From NCBI GenBank assembly GCA_031555735.1, contig JAVBUE010000092.1, positions 1-24,794 of the forward strand: a stretch of 24,794 nt of DNA. Direction: 5' to 3'. The position numbers and the translations under genes are program-made. How positions within the stretch are numbered: position 1 is the first letter of the stretch; every line of letters begins with the position of its first letter. The DNA comes from JAJDIA01 sp031555735. Its GTDB lineage: Bacteria > Bacteroidota > Bacteroidia > Bacteroidales > Tannerellaceae. Below are positions 6,986-14,305 of this stretch, piece by piece. Below the pieces are notes generated by a model, which ran no database searches, was not told the DNA's origin, and saw nothing but the letters and a program-made list of their open reading frames with translations.

Positions 6986-8188
6986 ATGAAGACTACACTA
7001 TTGCTTTGCGCGCTTGCAGCCGCCTTTTCGCTCTCGGCGCAGGATGGGATTCAATGGCGGGGCGACCGCACGGGTGTTTACAAAGAGACCGGCCTGCTGA
7101 AGCAGTGGCCGGCGGAAGGGCCTGCTTTGCTTTGGCATTTTGACGGGTTGGGTAATGGCTATTCGTCTGTATCGATCCACCAGGATCAGTTGTATGTGAC
7201 CGGTTATCAGGATCAGAAAGGGTATCTGTATGTGCTGGGAACAGACGGCAAACTCCGCCACAAGGTGATGTATGGGGCCGAATGGGATTCGGACGGCTAT
7301 GTGGGTGCACGCAGCACGGTGATGCATGATGATGGAAAACTGTATGTCGTCAGCGGACTGGCCGAACTCTCCTGCTTTGATGCCGGTACGATGAAACGGG
7401 TATGGCAAAAGGATTACCGGAAGGATTATGGGGCGGAGAATACGAAACACGGTTGGAACGGACCGCCCCTGATCGTGGGAGAGAAGCTGATCATCGCCCC
7501 GGGAGGGACTGAACACAATGTCGTGGCGCTCGATAAAGCGACGGGCACGATCCTTTGGAGCTCGCCGGGGAAGGGGGATATGTCGGGCTACGGGACGCCT
7601 GTCTTTGTCGCCGATCAACAGGTGCCGCAAGTGGTGGTGATGATGGCGCACCATATCATCGGGCTGGATGTGAAGGATGGCAAACTACTGTGGTCGCATC
7701 CGCATACGAACCGCTTTGGCGAACATCCCAATACTCCGGTCTATAGCGACGGGATGTTGTTTTGCACGAGCAGTTACGGGAAAGGCTCTGTCATGCTGCG
7801 CCTCACGGATGGCGGCAGGGGCGTGCAGCAGGTATGGGAACTGAAGGAACTGAGTCATAAAACGGGACATGTGATGAAGGTGGGTGGTAATCTCTACGGA
7901 TCGGGCGACAGGGCGAACTGGTATTGCGTGGATTGGCATACGGGTGTCGTCAAGCATACGAACCCGGTGCTGGGCGCGGGTACGATCGTTGCGGCCGATG
8001 GATTATTGTATTGCTATTCCGAGAAGGGGGAAATGGCGTTGGTCAAACCGGAACCGGCAGCCTTTGAAATCGTGAGTACATTCCCTGTCACACTGGGGAC
8101 GGAGCAGCATTGGGCGCATCCGGTCATCCACCGGGGTGTGCTCTATGTCCGGCACGGTGATACATTGATGGCCTATAAAATCAACTAA
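6986..8188 (+). CDS. Exported PQQ-like (BamB-type) beta-propeller protein
   Basis: A 400-residue protein with an N-terminal signal peptide (lysine then LLLCALAAAFSLSAQ, likely cleaved near residue 19) and then a beta-propeller. Blade motifs of the PQQ-like repeat include VVALDKATGTILWSS and IIGLDVKDGKLLWSH. It should be periplasmic. True quinoprotein dehydrogenases are longer (about 550-600 residues), so PQQ binding is not established and a scaffold or carrier role is as likely. It starts 7 bases after the cyclase gene and is followed 2 bases later by a second propeller gene. It is one of four PQQ-like propellers in the operon, which points to a multi-propeller assembly outside the cytoplasm. 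Confidence 0.85.
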   Translation: MKTTLLLCALAAAFSLSAQDGIQWRGDRTGVYKETGLLKQWPAEGPALLWHFDGLGNGYSSVSIHQDQLYVTGYQDQKGYLYVLGTDGKLRHKVMYGAEWDSDGYVGARSTVMHDDGKLYVVSGLAELSCFDAGTMKRVWQKDYRKDYGAENTKHGWNGPPLIVGEKLIIAPGGTEHNVVALDKATGTILWSSPGKGDMSGYGTPVFVADQQVPQVVVMMAHHIIGLDVKDGKLLWSHPHTNRFGEHPNTPVYSDGMLFCTSSYGKGSVMLRLTDGGRGVQQVWELKELSHKTGHVMKVGGNLYGSGDRANWYCVDWHTGVVKHTNPVLGAGTIVAADGLLYCYSEKGEMALVKPEPAAFEIVSTFPVTLGTEQHWAHPVIHRGVLYVRHGDTLMAYKIN

Positions 8189-8190
8189 GG

Positions 8191-9621
8191 GTGGAAAAGA
8201 AAAAGACAGTGGCGTGGATTACGGCAGGGGTTGCCTTCCTTTATGCGGCAATCCTGGTGGGATGGCAGCTTTATACGCCGCCGGATAAGCGCTTTGTCTT
8301 GCAGGAACCGGGTGCGGATCATCGTCCCCCGGGCATGGAACGAAAGGCGGATGATGTGCTGATCGGGGAGTTCTTCATGAAGTACGACGATCATGCCTCT
8401 TCCCTGACGGGCAAGTGGAGCAGTTTCCGGGGTGAACAGGCTTCCAATATCATTGTCACCCACGAGGCAGTGAATACATCCGGCGAGGATTATCCGGTTC
8501 TGTGGCGTGTGGATACGGGCGAAGGACACGCCGCCCCGGTGATCTATAACGGACGGGTGTATTTCCTCGATTACAATGAGCAGCTTGACTCAGACGCGTT
8601 GCGTTGTTTCTCGCTGGAGACCGGCAAAGAGCTGTGGCGAAGATGGTACCGTGTCCCCATCAAACGGAATCACGGCTTTTCACGTACCGTCCCGGCTGTC
8701 GGCGACGATTATATTATCACCATCGGCCCGCAAGGACATGTGATGTGTTGCGATCCACTGACGGGCGACCTGAAATGGTCGTTGGATATGCAACAGGTAT
8801 ATAAAACCGAAGTGCCGTTCTGGTACACCGGCCAATGTCCGCGGGTGGATGAGGGTATCCTGATCCTGGCGCCAGCGGGCGAAGAGACGTTGTTGGCAGG
8901 GTATGATTGCCGGACGGGTGAACAGGTATGGACGACACCGAATACCCTGCATTATAAGATGTCGCATTCGTCCGTCATGCCGATGACCTTGCACGGGAAG
9001 AAGACGTATGTCTATATCGGCGTAGGAGGTGTTTGCGGGGTTTCGGCGGAGAAACACGACCGGGGTACATTGCTATGGAGCGCCTCCAAATGGCAGCCTT
9101 CGGTGGTGGCGCCCTCTCCGGTACAGGTATCGGCAGGTCGTATCTTGATGGTGGCGGGATATGGGGCAGGGGGCGCTTTGCTACAGGTGGAGCGGTCGGG
9201 AAATAACTGGACGGCTTCCGTGATCGACCAGTACAAACCGGCTGAGGGTCTGGCCAGTGAGCAGCAGACACCGATCCTGTACAACCACATGCTGATCAGT
9301 ATCCTTCCCAAAGATGGGGGGGGCGACCGGAGCAAGCTGGTGTATTATACGCCGGACAACCTGCATAAGGCGGTGTGGACCTCGGCGGCGGATGAGCGTT
9401 TCGGACTGGGTCCTTACCTGGTTGTCAATAATAAACTGTTCGTATTCAAGGAAGATGGCGAACTGTATCTGTATGAACTGGCCGCCCATCACATGACACT
9501 GTTGAAAAAGCAACGGGTGATGGAGGGGGTGGATGCCTGGGGACCCATGGCGTATGCCGACGGGATGCTGATCGTGCGGGATGCACATACTCTATTATGT
9601 CTGAAAGTAGGACAACCATGA
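8191..9621 (+). CDS. Membrane-anchored PQQ-like beta-propeller protein (GTG start)
   Basis: A 476-residue protein starting with GTG two bases after the previous stop. No other start would retain the N-terminal membrane segment. Residues 8-28 form one uncleaved transmembrane anchor after a lysine-rich tip, placing the rest in the periplasm. The propeller carries blades such as LRCFSLETGKELWRRW, VMCCDPLTGDLKWSLDM and LAGYDCRTGEQVWTT. The WSSFRGEQ segment near 76 resembles the first-blade signature of the preceding protein (WRGDRTG), so the two are probably related. C186-C187 is a vicinal pair, but it occupies the strand position usually filled by AL in these blades. PQQ binding is unproven. A structural or electron-relay scaffold is the cautious reading. 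Confidence 0.84.
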   Translation: MEKKKTVAWITAGVAFLYAAILVGWQLYTPPDKRFVLQEPGADHRPPGMERKADDVLIGEFFMKYDDHASSLTGKWSSFRGEQASNIIVTHEAVNTSGEDYPVLWRVDTGEGHAAPVIYNGRVYFLDYNEQLDSDALRCFSLETGKELWRRWYRVPIKRNHGFSRTVPAVGDDYIITIGPQGHVMCCDPLTGDLKWSLDMQQVYKTEVPFWYTGQCPRVDEGILILAPAGEETLLAGYDCRTGEQVWTTPNTLHYKMSHSSVMPMTLHGKKTYVYIGVGGVCGVSAEKHDRGTLLWSASKWQPSVVAPSPVQVSAGRILMVAGYGAGGALLQVERSGNNWTASVIDQYKPAEGLASEQQTPILYNHMLISILPKDGGGDRSKLVYYTPDNLHKAVWTSAADERFGLGPYLVVNNKLFVFKEDGELYLYELAAHHMTLLKKQRVMEGVDAWGPMAYADGMLIVRDAHTLLCLKVGQP

Positions 9622-10649
9622 TACATCACAACGAACATAAACAGAAGATATCACGCAAGCGATTTTTCCAACTCTGCGGTACGTTGCTCGCAGGGGGTAG
9701 TATCCTGGGCATGACCGGCGTCTTGCTGCACAGGATGTACCGGGCGCCGGACCTCCCTTTTACCGGTTCGGGAAACGGGGGGGGAGTATCCGGAGCAGCG
9801 TTTGTTTCGCCTTATCGATTGGTTTCATCGTTCCGGGTGACCGACCGGATAGAAGGTTTTGAAATCGATGGCGACACGCTGGTCGTGGCTGCCTCGAACA
9901 GTGTGAGTATGTACAATCCGGCAGGCGTGCTGCTGGATAACTTCGCTATCGGTAGTAACCTGCGGGATCTGGTTGTATGCGAGGGGTTGATCTACCTCTT
10001 GTTCCCTTCCCGGATAGCAGTCTATACGATGGAAGGCGAATGGATCCGGGATTGGGAAGCGTGCAGCGACCAGTCTGATTATTGCTCGATGGCGGTAATG
10101 TCCGATGGTGTGTTTGTCACGGATGCCGCCCATAAAAATATCTGTAAATATACTATCGAAGGAGGCTTTGTGACGGTGATCGAAAGCCCGAACGGCTTCA
10201 TCATACCCAGCTATTCGTTTGGGATCACGGTGGTGGACGGAATGATCTTCTGCTCCAATCCGGGCAGGCACCAGGTGGAACGTTATACGCCGGAAGGTAC
10301 GTATGCGGGCGCTTTCGGCAAAGCGGGCGGCGCTCCCGGCTTGTTCGGCGGGTGCTGTAACCCGGTACACCTGACTTCCACCTCTACCGGAGAGCTCATT
10401 ACGTCGGAAAAGGGGAATCCCCGGATCAGTTGCTTCGGCACGGATGGGCAGTTCCGTTCGATCCTGCTGGACAGTAACATGTTGGGGGGCGGCAATACCG
10501 CATACGATGTGAAGGTACGGCACGACAAGGTATGTATTGCAGGGAAGAACCAGGTATCCGTGTACCGATATGATCCGACGGCGGCTGCCCGGACAGCCTG
10601 TGGGGATTGTAAAGTGAACTGTCCCCTGCGAAGTGGTGTAACAATCTGA
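9618..10649 (+). CDS. NHL-like beta-propeller with Tat-type leader and C-terminal cysteine tail
   Basis: Start ATG 9618 is chosen because it overlaps the previous stop as ATGA; an in-frame ATG at 9597 would add seven residues. The 343-residue product begins with a Tat-like leader, SRKRFF at 12-17 and then a glycine-rich hydrophobic stretch, with RK in place of a strict RR. The leader closely matches the next gene's twin-arginine leader. Residues 65-325 form a propeller with NHL-like short blades such as VSMYNPAGVLLDNF, IAVYTMEGEWIRDW and VERYTPEGTYAGAFG. The C-terminal tail has C328, C331 and C335 (CGDCKVNCP), like part of an iron-sulfur or other metal site. It is likely exported folded, perhaps with the ferredoxin encoded next. 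The metal-site claim is tentative because only three cysteines are present. Confidence 0.78.
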   Translation: MIHHNEHKQKISRKRFFQLCGTLLAGGSILGMTGVLLHRMYRAPDLPFTGSGNGGGVSGAAFVSPYRLVSSFRVTDRIEGFEIDGDTLVVAASNSVSMYNPAGVLLDNFAIGSNLRDLVVCEGLIYLLFPSRIAVYTMEGEWIRDWEACSDQSDYCSMAVMSDGVFVTDAAHKNICKYTIEGGFVTVIESPNGFIIPSYSFGITVVDGMIFCSNPGRHQVERYTPEGTYAGAFGKAGGAPGLFGGCCNPVHLTSTSTGELITSEKGNPRISCFGTDGQFRSILLDSNMLGGGNTAYDVKVRHDKVCIAGKNQVSVYRYDPTAAARTACGDCKVNCPLRSGVTI

Positions 10650-10656
10650 TACGACG

Positions 10657-11226
10657 ATGAAACAAGAGATACATATACATAAGAGCCCCATGGCGCGCCG
10701 CCGCTTCCTGCGTCTGCTGGGCACGACGGTGGCGGGCGGAACCATCCTGGCGGTGTCTGGGGTATTGGCGCGTAAGGTGATGGGGGCGGAGACGGCTCTC
10801 TGGCAGATCGATCCTGCCAAATGTACGCAGTGCGGACGGTGCGAGACTCATTGTGTGCTGGCGGTGTCGGCGGTGAAATGCATCCATGCCAATAAGGTGT
10901 GCGGATACTGCGACCTGTGTGGGGGGTACTACCGCTCGAATGTCAAAGAGCTGAATACGGCAGCCGAAAACCTGCGGTGTCCCACCGGAGCGATCCAACG
11001 TACGTATGTGGAAGACCCGTATTTCGAATATACCATCAACGAAGATTTGTGTAACGGTTGCGGCAAGTGTGTGAAGGGTTGCGGTTCGTTTGGGAACGGT
11101 TCCCTGTATTTGCAGATCAAACGCGACCTGTGTGCCAATTGTAATGAATGTAAGATTGCGACCGTATGCGCGTCGGATGCCATCAGGCGTGTACCGTATG
11201 CACAAGCCTATTTATTGAAAGACTGA
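10657..11226 (+). CDS. Tat-exported multi-cluster [4Fe-4S] ferredoxin
   Basis: A 189-residue protein with a clear twin-arginine leader (ARRRFLRLLG at 13-22, then AGGTILAVSGVLA), so it is probably exported folded with its clusters. No clean AxA cleavage site is seen, and it may stay membrane-anchored. Cysteines group as C56-C59-C62-C66, then C75, C82, C85, C88 and C108, then C132-C135-C138-C142, then C159-C162-C165-C171. That pattern suits three or four [4Fe-4S] clusters, as in periplasmic NapG/HybA/DmsB-type subunits. It lies 7 bases after the NHL propeller and 4 bases before the NosR/NapH-like gene, the natural electron donor for a periplasmic ferredoxin, as NapH and NapG pair in nitrate-reduction systems. 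No catalytic molybdoenzyme is encoded nearby. Confidence 0.9.
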   Translation: MKQEIHIHKSPMARRRFLRLLGTTVAGGTILAVSGVLARKVMGAETALWQIDPAKCTQCGRCETHCVLAVSAVKCIHANKVCGYCDLCGGYYRSNVKELNTAAENLRCPTGAIQRTYVEDPYFEYTINEDLCNGCGKCVKGCGSFGNGSLYLQIKRDLCANCNECKIATVCASDAIRRVPYAQAYLLKD

Positions 11227-11230
11227 CCCG

Positions 11231-12511
11231 ATGAGAAGAAGAGGACTGACATATCTCTCCCTGCTGTTTGCCGGTATTGCCCATGCGCAGAACCGCTTCC
11301 CCAAGCCTGATTTTGAATCGGGTTATCAATATCCGGATATCACGTATGCCGTACCGAACGAAGCCGTTTGGGTGGGGATAGACCTGCTGGTACTGGTGTC
11401 CTTGATGAGCCTGGTGTCCTGGGCAGTGATCAGAAAGCGGACTCGGCAACCGGTGATCTGGACATCCGTACTTTCAGTGGCCTATTTCGGCTTCTTCCGC
11501 AAGGGGTGTGTTTGCAGCATCGGGTCGATCCAGAACGTTACGTTGGCGTTGGTTGATAATGCCTATGTGCTGCCGTTGTCTGTTTTGCTCTTTTTCATCC
11601 TGCCCATCGGTTTTGCCTTCCTGTTCGGACGGGTGTTCTGTGCCGGGGTATGTCCGTTCGGGGCGTTGCAGGAACTGGTCAATGTAAAGAATTACCGCCT
11701 GCCCCGGCCGGTAGCCGTCACGTTGGAGATGATTCCCTGGATATACCTGATCTTTGCCGTTTTGTATGCGGCTACCCGGAGTAGTTTCATCCTCTGCCGG
11801 TTTGATCCGTTTATCGGTATCTTCCGCTTGGGGGGAGATATCGGATGGATACTGGTTGGCGCAGGATTCCTGGTTGCCGCCGTGTTTACAGGCAGGCCGT
11901 TCTGTCGTTTCCTTTGTCCGTACGGGGCATTACTGAGCCTGTTCTCCCGGGTGTCGGTATGGAAAGTGCGTATCACGGTACAGCCCTGTATCAATTGTGA
12001 ACTATGTCATCATGCCTGTCCGGTGGATGCCATCTGTCCGCCGTACGATAATAAGGTGAAAGAAAGCCGTCAACAGGGGGTGAAGCGGATCGTGTTGTAC
12101 GCGGTCGTCCTCCCGTTACTGATGGTGGCGGGTGCGCTGTTGATGCGTTCGGTGAGCGACAGCCTCAGCCGGGGAAATAAAGAGGTCCGCCTGTATGATT
12201 TGGTCGTGCAGCACGAAGCCGCCCCGCAGGATGTGCTGTCCCTTGAACTGGAGGCATTTTACGGGCAGGGGGGTACGATAGAGGGGATCACCGGGACGTA
12301 TGAACAGATACGGGATGCGTTCAGGCTGTATGCCACCATTGCCGGAGGGCTGATCGGCCTGGTGATCGGCTGTACCCTGATCCGTTTGTCTGTGAAACGC
12401 ACCCGTCGCCTCTATGAGATTGACGCCGCAGCCTGCGTGGCTTGCGGCAAATGTTTCAGTTATTGTCCCCAGTATAATATAGAAGTCGAATCCGGAAACA
12501 AGATATCATGA
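11231..12511 (+). CDS. NosR/NapH-like membrane iron-sulfur protein
   Basis: A 426-residue integral membrane protein with an N-terminal signal-like segment ending HAQ at 18-20, then helices near 47-68, 112-133, 165-182, 204-221, 286-306 and 366-388. It carries the family's two CxxxCP motifs, C137-C141 (CAGVCP) and C225-C229 (CRFLCP), an [4Fe-4S] motif at C253-C256-C259-C263, and a second at C402-C405-C408-C412 near the C-terminus. An early CVC pair (C93, C95) is also present. NosR and NapH pass electrons across or out of the cytoplasmic membrane. The periplasmic FMN-binding domain of NosR is absent, and no N2O or nitrate reductase gene is nearby, so it is a relative and not NosR. The expected partner is the Tat-exported ferredoxin just upstream. 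The gene overlaps the next by ATGA. Confidence 0.88.
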   Translation: MRRRGLTYLSLLFAGIAHAQNRFPKPDFESGYQYPDITYAVPNEAVWVGIDLLVLVSLMSLVSWAVIRKRTRQPVIWTSVLSVAYFGFFRKGCVCSIGSIQNVTLALVDNAYVLPLSVLLFFILPIGFAFLFGRVFCAGVCPFGALQELVNVKNYRLPRPVAVTLEMIPWIYLIFAVLYAATRSSFILCRFDPFIGIFRLGGDIGWILVGAGFLVAAVFTGRPFCRFLCPYGALLSLFSRVSVWKVRITVQPCINCELCHHACPVDAICPPYDNKVKESRQQGVKRIVLYAVVLPLLMVAGALLMRSVSDSLSRGNKEVRLYDLVVQHEAAPQDVLSLELEAFYGQGGTIEGITGTYEQIRDAFRLYATIAGGLIGLVIGCTLIRLSVKRTRRLYEIDAAACVACGKCFSYCPQYNIEVESGNKIS

Positions 12512-14304
12512 AGAAAGAGATTCTCAGAAATATAGCCATCGTATCGGCCGTTTTTATCGGAACGTTGTCCATCATGCTGATCACGAATTACTTCCAGGTA
12601 AAGGGCTCCACGCCGTTGCAGACAGAGGTGATCGAGACCCTGAAACAACTCAACGATGCGAATGCCAATCATCCGGTCTTACAGGAACAGATACGCCAGT
12701 TAGACCTGCTGGCGCGGAAAGCCTATTTCGTGCGGATGGATCACCTGATGGCGGGCGTTTATATCCTGCTGGGTATGCTGGCGGTATGCCTGGTATGTAC
12801 AAGGCTGTACTTCGCACGGGAGAAGCATATCCCGGGAAAGGAGATTGATCCGATAGACGAATGGGTGGTAAAGAGTTATGCCCGGCGGTATATCACCTGG
12901 GGAGCGGCCGGACTGGCTGTCGTCGTCCTGTTCTTTGCCGTGTTGAGTTCTCCTTACCTCCTTCCGAAGGAAGTTTCTCCATCCGTGGAACAACCGGGAC
13001 CGGTGGCTGAAGCGGTCAATGCCGCTATTTCCGAAGATCAGGGGGGATTGCCGCAAGTGGAGGTCGTCTCTGTCGATACGGTAAGCGCCGGACCGGTGGG
13101 TGCTGTGGATGCTGTGGCGGATACCACGGCAGTCCGGGCTACTCCGCACCCGACCGTGTCTAAAGTAACCCATAATGCGTTCCGGGGCAATACTGGCAAT
13201 GGCCAGTCGTCTGCCCGGGGTGTCCCTGTCAAATGGGACCTGGCGAATCGGACGAACATCGCCTGGAAACAGGATATCCCCCGGCAGGGACAGAATTCAC
13301 CGGTGATCAACGGAAACAACATTTTCTTCAGCGGTGCGGATAACCAGGCGCGTGAGCTGTATTGCTACGACCTCACTACCGGCGAGAAACGCTGGACGCT
13401 GGCGGCTACCGATATCCCCGGATCTCCTGCCCAGGTGCCTGCTACGACACCGGATACCGGACTGGCGTCGTCAACGGTGGCAACCAACGGGGTTCAGGTA
13501 TGTGCGATCTTTGCGACGGGCGATATTCTCTGTGCCGATATGGACGGAAAACGGCTGTGGGCAAAGAACCTCGGCGTGCCGGGTAATCATTATGGATATG
13601 CCTCGTCGTTGCTGGTGTATGGAAATACGGTCATCGTACAATATGATAATACCAATAACCCGCGGGTGGTCGCGTTGGATATGGCTACCGGCAACGAACG
13701 GTGGAGCAAGACCCGTCCGGAGAAGGTCACCTGGAGTTCACCGGTCATCGCACAGGTGAACAACAGCCCGCAGTTGGTGTTGATGGGAAATCCGGGTATT
13801 ACGGCGTATAACCCGGGTAACGGTGAACAACTCTGGCGGGTGGAATGCCTCACGGGTGAAGTGGGCGCCAGCGCCTGTAGCGCCAACGGGCTGATCTTCG
13901 CTGCCAGCGAATATTCCAAACTGGTGGCGATCAACGGCGCAGACGGAAAAGTGATGTGGGAGAGCAATGAGTTCCTGCCCGAAGTATCCAGTCCGGTTGC
14001 TACTAAAGACAATGTATATCTGGCCACCAGTTATGGTGTGGCGGCTTCCTTCCATGCACAGACCGGCGCATTGCGGAAAGAACACGAGCTGAGCACGGAG
14101 TTTTATTCCTCTCCCATGCTGGTGGAAGGCAAGATCTTCCTCTTCAGCAATGAGGGTAAGATGCATATCTTTTCAGCCGATGACGAGTTCCGTCTGCTGG
14201 ACGCCTTTGAAACGGGCGAACGGACAGTCGCCACTCCTGCTTTCACGGATGGTAAGATCGTAGTGCGGACGGAAAAGAGTATTTACTGTGTAACGGCAAA
14301 CTGA
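12508..14304 (+). CDS. PQQ-like beta-propeller fused to a three-helix membrane domain
   Basis: A 598-residue protein. Residues 9-28, 81-102 and 130-150 are transmembrane helices, then about 65 residues of Ala/Val/Pro-rich linker, then a PQQ-like propeller from about 220 to the end. Clear blades include LYCYDLTTGEKRWTLA, VVALDMATGNERWSK, ITAYNPGNGEQLWRVE and LVAINGADGKVMWES. Three helices put the propeller outside if the N-terminus is inside. The segment between helices 1 and 2 (31-78) is periplasmic and helical-looking. Its start overlaps the NosR/NapH-like stop by 4 bases, so stoichiometric production and physical association are plausible. No heme-binding CxxCH is present. The function is probably docking or scaffolding for the exported iron-sulfur proteins; quinoprotein activity cannot be excluded. 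Confidence 0.84.
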   Translation: MKKEILRNIAIVSAVFIGTLSIMLITNYFQVKGSTPLQTEVIETLKQLNDANANHPVLQEQIRQLDLLARKAYFVRMDHLMAGVYILLGMLAVCLVCTRLYFAREKHIPGKEIDPIDEWVVKSYARRYITWGAAGLAVVVLFFAVLSSPYLLPKEVSPSVEQPGPVAEAVNAAISEDQGGLPQVEVVSVDTVSAGPVGAVDAVADTTAVRATPHPTVSKVTHNAFRGNTGNGQSSARGVPVKWDLANRTNIAWKQDIPRQGQNSPVINGNNIFFSGADNQARELYCYDLTTGEKRWTLAATDIPGSPAQVPATTPDTGLASSTVATNGVQVCAIFATGDILCADMDGKRLWAKNLGVPGNHYGYASSLLVYGNTVIVQYDNTNNPRVVALDMATGNERWSKTRPEKVTWSSPVIAQVNNSPQLVLMGNPGITAYNPGNGEQLWRVECLTGEVGASACSANGLIFAASEYSKLVAINGADGKVMWESNEFLPEVSSPVATKDNVYLATSYGVAASFHAQTGALRKEHELSTEFYSSPMLVEGKIFLFSNEGKMHIFSADDEFRLLDAFETGERTVATPAFTDGKIVVRTEKSIYCVTAN

Positions 14305-14305
14305 T

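Noticed and set aside
9825..10820. 331-residue minus-strand open frame
   Set aside because: It is a shadow of the NHL propeller and Tat ferredoxin genes and has no recognisable features.
10657..12511. Nitrous oxide (nos) or periplasmic nitrate (nap) reductase locus
   Set aside because: The NosR/NapH-like and ferredoxin genes are present, but NosZ, NapA, NapB, NosL and cytochromes are absent.
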